Source: Quillaja saponaria (Eukaryota > Streptophyta > Magnoliopsida > Fabales > Quillajaceae). From it: a stretch of DNA of 64,000 nt. The stretch lies in the NCBI GenBank assembly GCA_029379385.1, contig CM055605.1, positions 8,343,001-8,407,000 of the forward strand, written 5' to 3'. The position numbers were made by a program, and so were the translations under genes. A model generated the notes under the pieces. The model was given only the letters and a program-made list of their open reading frames with translations. It ran no database searches and was not told the DNA's origin. Below, piece by piece: positions 11,354-23,125 of this stretch (position 1 is the stretch's first letter; the number at the start of each line of letters is the position of its first letter).

Positions 11354-11930
11354 TTGATTGTTTTGCCCATCAAATCTCATTTTGCAAAACTTTTGTTTTA
11401 AAACTCTAACTTGAGCATAAGATCCTAATTGTAGATCCAAATGACATTCTAATTCTTGTTACAGATCTTTTTTATTCTCACGATCGTGTTAGTACTCCCA
11501 GAAGCACAAAAGGACTTGTACTTGACTGTTTTGCCCCTCTGAACCCCACTTTGCAAAGTTTTTGTTTTGAAGATCTAACTTTGACATAAAATCTTACCAT
11601 TGATCCAAATGAAATTCTATTTATTCCTACAGATCTTATTCGTTGCCCCTATCTTGCCAATATTCCTAAAATCTTGAAAAGACTTTTACTTGACTGATTT
11701 GCCTTTGAACCTCATTTTGTAAAGTTTTTACTTTGAATCTTCAAAGTATACATAAAATTCTAACTATTGATCCAAATAACATTATGTCCTTTCTTGCAGC
11801 TCTTATTCTTCTTCACGATCATGCCAATACAATCGGAATTCTGAAAGAACATGTACTTGACCGTTTTGCCCTCTGAATTCCACTTTGTAAAGACTTTACT
11901 TTGAAACTCTAATTTTGGCATAAAATTAGG
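11354..11930. repeat. Satellite-like tandem array, ~168-bp unit, 3.4 copies
   Basis: Units begin at 11354, 11522, 11690 and 11857 with TTGAYTGWTTTGCC, giving spacings of 168, 168 and 167 bp. Each continues with CACTTTGCAAAGTTTT, a CTAAC...CATAAAAT block, TTGATCCAAATGA, and a TTCTTGCAGATCTTATT block. Copies are roughly 75-80% alike. The unit length is close to a nucleosome repeat, as in many plant satellites, but 3.4 copies is too few to call a satellite locus. It may be internal repeats of the adjacent CACTA-like element. Confidence 0.8.
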
Positions 11931-12185
11931 TTTCTAAAAATTGAAACTTAAAAGTAGCAATTTATGCATTAAATGATATTTAAATCATAGTCAACTATTG
12001 TAATAAATACTACAAATTTTTTATTTATAGAATCTTAAAAAGCGCTCTTAAGACACTCATTAAAAAACTCATATTTTATATATTAATCTTTTGCTACCAA
12101 CTGTGGTAAATGAGAGGCTCCGCAGAATAAGCAGAAGGTTTAACGAGATGCTGGTTATAACCTTAAAGCAATAGTGAGTATTGAA

Positions 12186-14215
12186 TTTTAAATAATAATA
12201 ATCTTATTTGATGACTTGATATATATATATGAACTAATATTTCATCCACTATCAATATAATTTTTTTACACAATTAGTAAATATAAAAATGTCACATGTC
12301 TTTTATGTCAAATACCAAACTTGATTCTAGCCTTCACTCTCTAATTTTAGTCAAATAAACTAATGTGTTATGATCCTATTTGTTGGCTCAAAATATAAAA
12401 CTAAAAGGGGAATAGGTTTACCAATAAAAACTTTATCATTTTTCAGTTAAAAACCACACAAGACAATAACAATATATTAACTTGCAGCGAAAATAAAAGA
12501 ACATGAAAGAGATATTGAAACAATAATTCATAATGGTTCACCATATTTTGGCTACATCCACTCTTCAAGTTTCACTTGAGAGTTATAATCCACTAGCAAC
12601 TGAATTTCAAAGTTTAGCAACCTTTACACACATTGAAATATAGGGCTCATCAACTTTTACTAGTTTCACGAACTTAAACAGAGTAGAAATGTACTAAGTT
12701 TAGTCTTAAGAATTGCTTTCTCACTCACATACTTTATAATAAGGATTTTGTGACTTACAAATCACAAACACTCAAATTACAAAACTAAATCAAGGATATG
12801 AAATTATTTTGGCTTTGTTCTTGAGCAATCAGAGAAATTAAAGTCTTTGAAGAACGAGTATGAAAATTTTCTTCTTACTTTGTCTCATGAGAATTTCAAA
12901 TTTGAATGGAAAAATTTGAGAATTTGAATTTCGCAATTGTGACTTATTTGTTAATTTTTTGTATGTTGTATCTGTATTTGTCCTGACTTCTTCAGTTTAC
13001 AGACAAGTATGATTTTGAGTTGTGATCTGAGAATTTCATATCGTTGTCATAGAGGAAACAGCGTGAATAAAAGGACAACTACGTAATGTCATTTCTCTGT
13101 AAAAAAAATTTGTGCGCCATAGTTCTCGTGAAGTTGTGTTTTGTACGATCTGGGTAGGTAGAGGCTTTGAGCTGTATTGATTTGTCTGCTTACCATTGAA
13201 CAATACGTTGAACAGACCAGCTGAGAAAGAAGATGAAGATGTTCAACTGATTATCTAAAATAGCTCAGTTGATGGGTTCAGTCAATCAAAATGTGAAGGT
13301 TCAATTGAGTGACTTCTAAAATGTCATCTTTAAGATATCAGCTTGTCTTCTTCAATTGAAAGATAAGAGTACCGTTGATGAATTTTAGTTGACTGGCGTC
13401 ATAAAGTTTTGTTGTCTAGAGGTTCAACTGACTGTAGAGAACACAACTGATCGAGATATAATTGACTGTGAAAGGCTTCAGCTGATTGTCTAAAAAGAAA
13501 CGTCGTCATTTGCATGGATTTCATCTGACTGAGATAAGATCTACTAAGTGGATTTTCAGCTGACTGAGAAATTTCATCTGATTGAGAGAAGACCCACTAA
13601 AGGACTTTAGTTGACAAGGATTGGATCCACTAACTGAATTCTGCTAACTGGGATAGTTGCACTTCTGCCAACTGAGGGCACTGATCTTCAGTTGACTGAG
13701 AATTTTGAACTTCAACTGACTGAGATACTTGAACTTTAGCTGACTAACTTCTTGAACTTCAACTAACCGAGATACTAGAACTTCAGCTTATTGACTGCTT
13801 GACTTTAGTTGATTGAATTTAAACTAACTAATAACTGGTCTAATCTTCAGATGATTGATTTCTTGGATTTAATTGATTGAACTTCAGATGACTAAAGTCT
13901 TGTAGCTGTGAGCATTCACTACTTCATAATGGTGATCCGCGCTGACTTTGGTTTTTCAGTTGATGAGAATCATTGACTCTATTGGTTTAGTCAATCATAC
14001 ATACAAATAAACAATATTTTCAAAGTTAGTTTATATGTTATCACGTTTATATATAATTTTCACACTTGTATGTAGTTATTAGTTATCATCAAAATCAACT
14101 AAATGTATTATTGAATTAAATAGTTTATTAATTCAACACTATATTAGTTGATAGTGTGAAAATGTTACACTTGAACTATGAAATGGTAAGAGCTACTCTT
14201 TCATGTTTATTATTT
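12186..14215. repeat. Unknown dispersed repeat, copy 1 (~2 kb)
   Basis: The parts at about 12186-12930 and 14140-14215 match 14880-15560 and 15565-15645 in the same order and orientation (shared words: TTGGCTACATCCACTC, TTCACTTGAGAGTT, TCACATGTCTTTTAT, ACTTGAACTATGAAATGGTA). Between them this copy has 1.2 kb absent from the second copy, containing the GACTGA-motif cluster. No terminal repeats, protein domain or open frame was recognised. A solo LTR or LTR-derived fragment is the most likely source, but that is inference. Confidence 0.65.
13200..13970. repeat. Degenerate short-motif cluster TTCAGCTGACTGAG
   Basis: Some 20-25 imperfect copies of a 14-bp word, TTCARYTGACTGAG, are spread over 770 bp. 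They are often followed by ATACTTGAACT or GGATCCACTAA, at variable spacing of about 20-45 bp. Examples lie near 13537, 13556, 13693, 13715 and 13738. Each core contains the palindrome CAGCTG or a one-base variant. There is no open frame across it. Confidence 0.75.
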
Positions 14216-14219
14216 TCGT

Positions 14220-14560
14220 CATATTTTCTTCCTTATATAAATTTATTATTTTCTTATTTAATTTAGTTTAAGATTTTAAGTTATAGATTTGATATTTAAG
14301 AAAATATATTTATTTTTTGATTTTTTAAGTTTAAATTTATGGGAGAAGAATAAGTTTGATTATAAATTTTATACTTCTGATTTTCAACTCAATGACATTT
14401 TTAATCGGAGCGGAAAGTCCTTGTTTTAGGTTTTTGATGTAGTTGTCCTAAAAATTATGTATGTGGAAGTAATTCATTTAACATGGCAGGTGTGGACTGT
14501 GGGGCAACTTGGACAGCTTCTTGGGCTGTATATTTAATTCGTGTGATGCAGTGTTGTTTG
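14220..14560 (+). repeat. Repeat module R1, copy 1
   Basis: Matches 17110-17430 in order and orientation: TATGGGAGAAGAATAA, TTTTTAATCGGAGC, GAAAGTCC, CATGGCAGGTGTGGACTG, ACAACTTGGACAGC and TTCGTGTGATGCAGTG. Identity is about 85%. No open frame across it. Confidence 0.8.
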
Positions 14561-14879
14561 TATTTTTTTAAAAGTATATATATATATGTATTTAAGCATA
14601 AAAATAAAAGAAATTATATTTCGAACTAATACATATTTATAATTATATATGTATTTAAGCATAAAAATAAAAGAACACTTAATAAAATGAAATTAGCTCT
14701 AAAGAATTAATTAGCAATTAAATATAAGAAAAATGTGAATGTCATATAGTTATTAAATAACTTCATTTTATTAATAATTGAATAAGACTATATTAGATGT
14801 AATATATCTTAGACATCTAATTATGTGGTTGGCTTGAGAGCATACTACTAACAAATAATGAGTTTAAAATTAATAAATA

Positions 14880-14943
14880 AATAATGTTATTTGATGACTT
14901 TATTATTATTTTTATCTATGAATTAATATTTCATTCACTACCA

Positions 14944-14988
<45 letters not shown>

Positions 14989-15645
14989 ACACAATCAGTA
15001 CATATGAAAATATCACATGTCTTTTATATCAACTACCACTCTTGATTCTAGCCTCCGCTCTTTAATTTTAGTCTAATAAACTTTAACATTTTTCATTTGA
15101 AAACCACACAACACAATAAACAATCTATTAACTTGTAGTAGAATAAAAGAATAGGGAAGAGAGATTGCAAACAGTGATTGATAGTGGTTCACCAAGCCTT
15201 TTGGCTACATCCACTCCTCAATCTTCACTTGAGAGTTGTGATCCATTATCAATTAAATTTCAGTGTTCAGCCACCTTTACACACTGAATTACATGGCTTA
15301 TCAACTTTTACAAATTGCACGATCTTAATAAATAGATAGAAAGGTACCAAACTTAATCCTAAGCATCGCTTTCTCACTCACTCACTTTATTGCAAGAATT
15401 TTGCCATTTACAAATCACGACCACTCAAATTACAAAACTAAATCAAGAATATGAAAGTGTTTTGGCTTGTTCTTGATAAATCAAAATGAATACGAAAATT
15501 TTCTTTTTATTCTGTTTTCTGGGAATTTCAAATTTAAATGGGAAAGCTTGAGAAGTTCATTTGATTCAACACTGTTAAATAAAAGTGTAAAATTTCTGAC
15601 ACTTGAACTATGAAATGGTAAGAACAACTCTTTCATGATTTTGTT
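14880..15645. repeat. Unknown dispersed repeat, copy 2 (shorter)
   Basis: The second copy of the repeat at 12186-14215, lacking the central 1.2 kb. It contains an expanded (TA)n microsatellite at about 14944-14986, where copy 1 has only a short AT run. Confidence 0.65.
14944..14986. repeat. (TA)n microsatellite
   Basis: About 20 consecutive TA units within the second copy of the dispersed repeat. Confidence 0.9.
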
Positions 15646-15702
15646 TGCTCTCTTAAAACAAAATAAAAATGTACAATATCTCAAAACCAAAGTTAATTCC
15701 AT

Positions 15703-15838
15703 CTTTAAAAAAAAGTGGAACCAAGTTAGGTAAATTAATACACTCGCACACAGGGGGAAGTGACGTGGGTTTAGTCCCACATCACTTCCGTTGTGTTGTG
15801 TGTTAATATACTGGTTCCAATTTTTTTAGAAGTGGGAA
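15703..15838. mobile_element. Foldback element with near-perfect central hairpin
   Basis: Two arms of about 65 bp form an inverted repeat. The centre is GGAAGTGACGTGGG, a short TTTAG loop, then CCCACATCACTTCC. Further out GTGGAACCA pairs with TGGTTCCAA and TTAATACAC with GTTAATATA. Length is about 136 bp, with no coding potential. The right arm contains AGTCCCACATCA, close to the plant snRNA upstream sequence element RTCCCACATCG, with TTAATATA about 20 bp later. The left arm mirrors it, which points to a MITE rather than an snRNA promoter. Confidence 0.7.
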
Positions 15839-16814
15839 TAAGTTTGGGTTTGAGAAAAAAAAAAAGATTACAATATCATAATTATAAGCGTCGTTTGACG
15901 CAATAATAACTATGCTATGCTAGATCTTAATGTGATTTGACATTAAGAATCTATTCTTGCCATAATCATTTTTTATAAATAAATTTTAAAACATATAGAT
16001 GTGAAGAAGTCGTGTGCATTCTTTAGGTTATCAAGCCTCAAAAATTCATGCATGAGGGCATATGTAAAAAACAAAAATTTATTTCTAAAATTTAAGATAA
16101 CATATTACGTATTTTGGTTGTGTAGTCCTTTGACAATTACTAAAACCTGGACGAATATTTCGTTCGTTAATCTATTTTCTATTAGTCGTTCTAGTATTAA
16201 ATTATACTCGTTACGGTCGCCAGGTAGTGATATCTTCACATGGTACTGGTCCAAATTAAATATATATTGTTTGTTATTTAATGTATGTTGTATATTTTAA
16301 TTTGCATTTTATTTGGTGAAAGTAAAAATTATGTTTTTGTATTGTTTTATAATAACTAATGAATTAAAGTATAGTCAAAATAAACATATATTTTTAAATT
16401 AATTAGTTAAATATTTTTTCTAGTACGTACTACCCGATGAACTAGCATATTTTTCACGGGTATTCATTCGGTTCATATTTAAATTGTTTGATTCATTATC
16501 ACTACCTAGACGAACCACGTGACATACTAAAACCCATATTATATAATATAAATACATATGGAGCATTATCTCATCTAGGTCAATTTATTGGTCCAAAAAA
16601 AAAAATTCTTTTTTTCATATTAGCTGGCTCACATTCACAGTTTAATTAATTATAGATTTATATATATATAATATTGTATATACTCATAAAGTCAAAAAAT
16701 TTATATGAATATGTTCTCTGTTAAACTTAAGAAGATACGACCAAACTGTGACAATGGCTGCATTGATTGTGGTACATGTCATTGGTTTCGACAATAGTAC
16801 TAGTGTTGCTCACT

Positions 16815-16866
16815 CTCTCCTTCTCTACAATCTCCACCACCACCACCACCATTACCACCACCACCG
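16815..16866. repeat. CAC/ACC trinucleotide repeat
   Basis: The run CTCCACCACCACCACCACC, an interruption ATT, then further ACCACC units. It lies in non-coding DNA. Confidence 0.85.
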
Positions 16867-16879
16867 ATACAATTTGCTC

Positions 16880-18065
16880 TTGATAAGTACTCCCAGACAG
16901 ATCACTGTGTGACTAAATGCCAAAAAAAAGCACTCAAAAAAGGCCCAAATGAATCCCAAGCTTTACTTTAATGAATATTGGCATTGCATGCAGAAATGCT
17001 TAAAGAATTACGATGGTGGTCGTAAAGGTCGACGTCGACGTCACTAAAATTATTTTATGGAAGAAAAAGAAGAAGAAGGTATTACAAAGTTATTGATACT
17101 CTCTTTCTATTGCTACAAATTCCTTCCTTATATAATTTTTCTTTTCGTAATTTTTCTTAAAATTTTAGTTATAGACAAAAAATATAATTTATTTTTTTGA
17201 TTTTCTAAGTTTAAAATTATGGGAGAAGAATAAATTTTGATAAATTTTTGACATATTTTTAATCGGAGCTGAAAGTCCGTGCCTTAGCTTTTTGATGTAT
17301 TTGTTCTAAAAATTATGCATTTGAAAGTAATTCATTTAACATGGCAGGTGTGGACTGGGACAACTTGGACAGCATCTTAGTCTGTATATGTAATTCGTGT
17401 GATGCAGTGTTGTTTATTTATTTTTATTTTTAAAAAAAATAGCTAGCTAGTTTGTAAAATACTTAATTTCTCTTTTAATATTAAAATAATATTTATTTCT
17501 TTATAAAAGACGTTTACAATTGTTCAAGATTTGCATCTGACATTTCTCTTAAAGTACAACTCAACTAGCCAAACAGATGATGCCCAAAAACTCAGCTACA
17601 TACCATTTATGCAAAAAATCAAATATAAGTCGAAGGAATACTTAATTGGCCTAATGGTCAAGAATAAATAATTTTCTTCATTTTCTTAATTTGAATGTTT
17701 TTGAAAAAGTCACTAGGAGTAAAATTCTCAAAAATTTTCTAATTCTTTAATTATTATAGTAATTATTATAATTTTTGTGTTGCGTAATAAATCATTTATT
17801 ATTTTTAAAATTTTTACAATCATATTTATTGTATCTTAACAAGTGCACTTGTTTTGTTAGATAAACCTTTCATTATTATTATTATTTTTTTTTTTTTGAA
17901 ATACTATTTGCATGAAGAATTTGAAGTTTTGTGGAATCTTTTCTCAAATTTTTGAGATTTTCCTATTGTACTAGTTTCTGTTAGAATTTGTTCACTTTAT
18001 GGAATTCATTTAATATTAGAGAAATTTGTTCACTTTATGCTTTAGCCATTAGTAGTTTTTTTTTT
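16880..18065 (+). repeat. Polygalacturonase-upstream repeat block, copy 1
   Basis: A mosaic of modules that recur closer to the polygalacturonase gene. R3 (about 16885-17000, GCACTCAAAAAAGGCCCAAA) recurs at 21412-21510. R1 is at 17110-17430. R2 (17380-17760, GATGATGCCCAAAAACTCAG) recurs at 19775-20090 and 21510-21850. R4 (17905-18060, TCAAATTTTTGAGATTTTCC) recurs at 22200-22420. Order and orientation are kept. No coding remnant of a polygalacturonase was found inside. Confidence 0.75.
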
Positions 18066-18544
18066 TTTTGTGAATTTCTCAAGCTGGTGATACCCCACCC
18101 TATAGGAATCCCGTTGAGCTCTTCTCCTATGTTAAAAGACGGAGTTTTTTAAGGGATCAAATCAAAAAGGAAGTTTTTATTTATTTATTTCTTAAAAAAA
18201 CTTGGTTAAGGTAAGCCAACAACTATAAATGCAGATTTTTTTGGTATCTGGAGTAAATGTGGATCTAATATATGTACATATTTTTTTAATGATTTGATTT
18301 AAATGAATATGTAAGTTACCTTTTAAATTTAATTTCAGGGGTAATATTATCTTATAACAAAATTTATATTTAGTAAAAAGTCAAAAAGGCCATGAAAGTA
18401 ATATTTTATAATTTAAAATTATAATTTTTAAAGTAAAATTTTATTTAAAAAAAAGATTTCAATCAGACTGGAAGACTGATATTTTATTTTTTGTTTTTTT
18501 ATGAGATGGAAATGGCTAAAGAGGCTTCCAGCTTATATTGTCCA

Positions 18545-19172
18545 GGCAAAAAGTTTGATAGGAGGTGGGTATGGTTTGGTTTGGTTTCGATCGGTCGATT
18601 CTTAAGGTGATTAGAAACCGAAACCAAACATTCGGTTTTTGTGGTTTTGAATTGGTTTTTGTTGATTTTTGGAAAGGAATATAACTGAAAATCGAAACCA
18701 CCATTTGGTTTCGATTATAGTTGGTTTTTTTTTATGAGCCTTTGGATCTTAACACTCAAATCTAGCCCAAAATTCAACTCCATAGGATTCTCTTTATTTT
18801 TTTAAAAAATATATATAAAAATTATAAACATATTTTGGGCCTAAAAATGAGGCTCATAATTTTTTTATTGTTATAAACCCAAAATAAACATAAAATAGAA
18901 AGAAGTAATGATAAAATTGGGCTCAAACAGTCAAATGGGACAATTGAGAAATAGAAAGAAATGGGGCTATCAGGATGGGCTTTCAAGTTAACAAAAAAAA
19001 AAAAAAAAAAACTAAAATTCAGTTTCTATTTCAGTAAAACCGCACAAGATAAGAAGTCAGTACCGAAATTTCAGGTTTTTGATAGGAAAAAATCAACAAG
19101 AAACCAATGCATCTAAGAAACCAACATAAAATCGTAAATTAGGTTTCGATTGGTTCAGTATTGCAGTAAAAC
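18545..19172. repeat. AAACCGAAACC-rich element relic
   Basis: Both flanks are rich in GGTTTGGTTTCGAT and AAACCGAAACCAAAC words in both orientations (18570-18735 and 19015-19170). This composition is known from non-autonomous plant DNA repeats. No defined termini or target duplication were seen. Confidence 0.5.
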
Positions 19173-19179
19173 CAACTTA

Positions 19180-19626
19180 TGGTCACCCATTGCAGGTGGG
19201 TAAGGTGGATAGCTCCACTTGAGAATTGGGTGGCAAGTGCTGCAAATGTTATCCGAAACAATCATGGTGGATGGGAAATGCGATTTGACAAGAAACTTGG
19301 ATGGCTTTGTTCCTTTAAAGATGAGTTGTGGGCTTTGAGACTAGGGCTTCTAACTGCTTGGAACAAATAATATAGGGTAAATTTTGGCTAAGGTAGATTC
19401 TCTATTGATTTTACAAATTGTTACTAGGATAGCTGCAATCTAAATGCTCATAAGCCTTTGACTCACGATATTTGAAAACTGCTTGCATAGGATTGGATTG
19501 TTAATTTGAATCATATACGTCATGAAGGTAACAGGGTAGCGGACCACTTGGCCAACTTAATTCTTGACAGCCAAGAAAATGATCTTGTTTGGATGCAAAT
19601 TCCTCATTCTCTTAATCTCTTAGTTT
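19180..19626 (+). pseudogene. LINE-type RNase H domain relic
   Basis: An open stretch to about 19370 reads WVRWIAPLENWV, then IRNNHGGWEM, then DELWALRLGLLTAWN, the signature of the RNase H domain at the end of plant LINE polyproteins and related nuclear genes. After stops, in-frame pieces at about 19493-19626 read HIRHEGNRVADHLANL, the C-terminal part of the same domain with its conserved Asp. The middle has several stops, and the catalytic DGA motif expected near the start is gone. No reverse transcriptase is adjacent. It is a short dead fragment. Confidence 0.8.
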
Positions 19627-19774
19627 AGGGATGGCTTGGCAACGTAGAATTGCTGTCAATGCTTTTATGTTCTGTTTTTTAATTTCCTTTCAAAAAAAAA
19701 AAATGGAAAAATGACTTAATTACATGAAAAATTTATAAATTGGTTCATTCAAAAGGAAATTTATTGAGAGTAAT

Positions 19775-20095
19775 TCATGTAATGCAGTGTTGTTTATATT
19801 TTTTTAAAATAGCTAGTTTGTAAAATACTTAATTTCTCTTTCAATATTAAAAAAATATTTACTTTGTTATAAAATATATATTGCTATTGTTCAAGATTTG
19901 CACCTGACATTTCTCTTAAATTACAACTCAACTAGCCAAGCTGATGATGCCCAAAAACTCAGCTACATGCCATTTCACTTTGCAAAAAATTAAATATAAG
20001 TCAAAGGAGTAGTGGTCAAGAATATGAACTTCCTCCATTTTCTTGGTTTGAATCTTATTGAGAAAGTCATGAAAAATAAAATTTTCATAATTTTT
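19775..20095 (+). repeat. Repeat module R2, copy 2
   Basis: Matches 17380-17760 and 21510-21850 in the same orientation, sharing TTGTTCAAGATTTGCA, TGACATTTCTCTTAAA, GATGATGCCCAAAAACTCAG. A GGTTTGAATCTT word near 20045 and a GTGGTCAAGAAT word near 20011 look loosely like tRNA-derived B and A boxes, so a SINE-like origin is possible but unproven. Confidence 0.75.
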
Positions 20096-20689
20096 TAATG
20101 ATTATAGTGATTAATAATGATTTTGCAATTATTTTTTAAATGCTATGATATTATTGGTGTGGAACTCCCTTGTGTATATTATAGTCATTGTAGTCTAGTT
20201 GTATATAGACATGATGATATGATTATATTTTTGGGCATGTTCCTCACTGTGGAAAATTTTACCAAAATTTTCAGTAAATATTATGCGTTCAAAAGCAAGT
20301 CTAGGTTTTTAATTTAGTTTATTAATATTTTTCTTGTTTTTAAATATAATTATTCGAGAGAGAGTCATATGTGTTCAGTTAAAATTATAGAAATTAGGAT
20401 ATCCAACTCTTATCCAACTCTCCAGGGGTGTGATTGAAAATAATTATTTTTTATTTTAAAATTATAAATTTTACTTTAAAATTATATATGTTCAGTTGTA
20501 GTTAGATCAAGATTAAGAAAATTTGATTATTTTGTGACATATAATAATTATTTTATATTTTAAAACTATGTTAAAGTAAAATTATGTTTAACAAAAAAAA
20601 TTGGACTGTCCTGGGCTAATTATGGATTGAAGCGAGTCACCCTACCCTAGGCTCACTTCATAGTTAATGATATAGCTATATAGCCCCAT

Positions 20690-23125
20690 CATTTACTTTA
20701 ATAGGTTTTCAATTTCATAATTGGCTATAATGATCCAGAAGCTTCAAACCACAATCTTATATGCTCTTGCACAAAATCCTATATAAATATATAATTAATT
20801 TACTGACTTTTCTATACGGGGATTAATTAATACTCCCACGAGTACGAAGTCCTTGAAAGTGGATTGATTCTGAAACATAATTTATTTTTTAAATTACAAA
20901 CTATAGGTATCTAATTCAAATAAATAAAATCCCTCCCAAGTCCCAACCAAATAAATGAAATCTTACTATTTTTCGTGGTTCCCTAATATATATCATGGTT
21001 AATTAGTAGTTAGTGCAGTCAAAATTTTTTACAGATTGAATTAAAGAATTGGTGACCACTGGCCAGGGTTTCAGTAAATTTAAATTAGAGAAATGGATGT
21101 AAATTATATGAAATTTAGGAATTGGTTCATTCAAAATGAAATGTATTGAAATAAAATTGTTTCACCTATAATTTTCTTATGTTTATATTAAAGATAAGAG
21201 TTATTCTAAGAATAATTACAATCATACATGTAAATGTAAATTTATCCTAATAAAGACGGACTTGAAATTTTAATCTCATAAAGAGAGTGTTTTTTAATAC
21301 TATCTTGATCGCTACAAAAAAAAGATGTGCAAGCCAAACTGAAAATAGAGAAGCAGTGCTTTTGCGCATGCAAGTTTGTTGGTAACAAGAACAAAAACGA
21401 GTAATTAACTAAACTCCCAGGCAGATCAGGGTGTAACTAAATAAGCACTCAAAAAAGGCCCAAAAGGATCCCAAGCTTACTCTATTGAATATGGGCATTA
21501 CATACAGAAATGCATATATGTAATTCATGTGATGCATTGTTGTTTATATTTTTTATAAAATAGCTAGTATTGTAATAAACTTAATTTTTCTTTTAATATT
21601 AAGATAATATTTATTTCGTGACAAAATACACATCACTGTTGTTCAAGATTTGCAACTGGCATTTCTCTAAAATTACAACTGAACTAGCCAAATTGATGAT
21701 GCCCAAAAACTCAGCTACATACCCAAAAAGACCGAATTTAAGCCAAAGAAGTAATTGGCCTGATGATAAAAAAGATATATATATATATATTTTTTTTACT
21801 TCAATAATTTGAATTTTCTTGAGAAGGGCATGAAAAATAAAATTCTTCTAACTTTTTTAATTCTGTAATTCACCCAAACTGAGACGTTGGGTATATGAGA
21901 AAGGCGTAAAAACTCTTTGATATTCATTGAAGAAAAAGACCCAAAAGTTGATGCCATTCAAAAATGAATTTTGACTGAGATACTGAATCACAAAAAAAAA
22001 AAAATACATCTCAACAGTTTTCTTATTGGATTTGTTTATCAGTGTTCTTGGCGAACTTGCTAAGGTGATGATGTAAAATTTTTATATAATTTTTTTATTG
22101 TATACTAAATAATTTATCATTTTTTTTAAATTATATTTATTGCACATTAACTAGTGCAATTGATAGACAGACCCCCACTATTTTTCTTTTTTTGATCAAA
22201 ACTTTGTTGCATGAATTTGTTCACTGAATTTGAGGTTTTGTTCAATCTTTTCTCAAATTTTGAGATTTTCCTATTTTCTAGTTGGACTTTGTTCACAATA
22301 TGTAATTCATTTAATATTAGAGAAATTTCCTATTCAAATATTTTGTCCTTGGTCTTGTTCTCAAGGTGTTTTCTGGTTGCTTTATGCTTTAACCATTAGT
22401 AGTATTAGTTTCTTTAATTATTTGATTTGAAAAAAAAAAAAAAAAAAAAAAAAACATAAGTTACCTTTTAAATGCAGCACTATATGTACTAATAAGCATA
22501 AATAGATTTGAAGTTATAACGCCCCTTCTTTTTCTTTAATGGACTAAATGGACCGAACATTGGTCTGGTTTCTATAATTTAATATTGAACCTGACTCAAC
22601 CTTCAAACCACAAGCCCATATGCCCCAAACAAGCAGTCAAATATGCACAAAATCCTATATAAACATAGTCTTAGTTTACTGACTGTCCAATGTGGGGATT
22701 CATACTCCTACAAGTCCTTGAATGCCGATTAAATCTGAAACATAATTAATTTTAAAATTACGAACTATAGGTAGTAATTAGCGTAAATGAAATTCCTCCC
22801 AAGTTCCAACAATGGAAATCCTACTAATGGAAAGGTAGATCTTTAGGATCCTACTAATGGAAATCCTTTACAGCAGACAAAAATATGCACTTCTACATAT
22901 TTATGTTTTGAAAAATGAAATTGATAGTGTCACACACTCACGTATATATATTAATTATAAGCGCCTTTTTATGCGTAAAGAATTGTGTTTGTTTATGTAG
23001 TAGACATACAAATATATATTTTGTATGTAGAAAATGAGGGCTGCAAGCCAAACAGAAAATACAGAAGCAGTGGTTTAGCAAATGCAAGTTTCTTGGTAAA
23101 CAAGCACCAAAACAAGTAATTAACT
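20690..23125 (+). repeat. Polygalacturonase-upstream repeat block, copies 2 and 3 interleaved
   Basis: R5 at about 20700-20950 (ACAAAATCCTATATAAA, GGGGATT, CCTCCCAAGT) recurs at 22600-22810. R6 at 21320-21410 (TGCAAGCCAAACTGAAAATA) recurs at 23035-23125. R3, R2 and R4 have second copies at 21412-21510, 21510-21850 and 22200-22420. Offsets of about 1.7-1.9 kb and 4.1-4.5 kb imply at least two rounds of duplication upstream of the gene. Confidence 0.75.
22431..22454. repeat. Poly-A tract
   Basis: A run of about 24 A directly after the R4 repeat copy. Confidence 0.85.

Noticed and set aside
15760..15840. snRNA gene driven by a USE plus TATA pair
   Set aside because: The word lies in one arm of an inverted repeat with a mirror on the other side, a T run follows too soon, and no snRNA-like sequence follows.
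15481..16300. 99-aa open frames on either strand
   Set aside because: The first lies across the dispersed repeat and foldback, the second in AT-rich DNA; neither has a recognisable motif.
20005..20060. tRNA gene or tRNA-derived SINE in repeat R2
   Set aside because: A- and B-box-like words are weak, no cloverleaf can be drawn, and the other R2 copies keep the boxes poorly.
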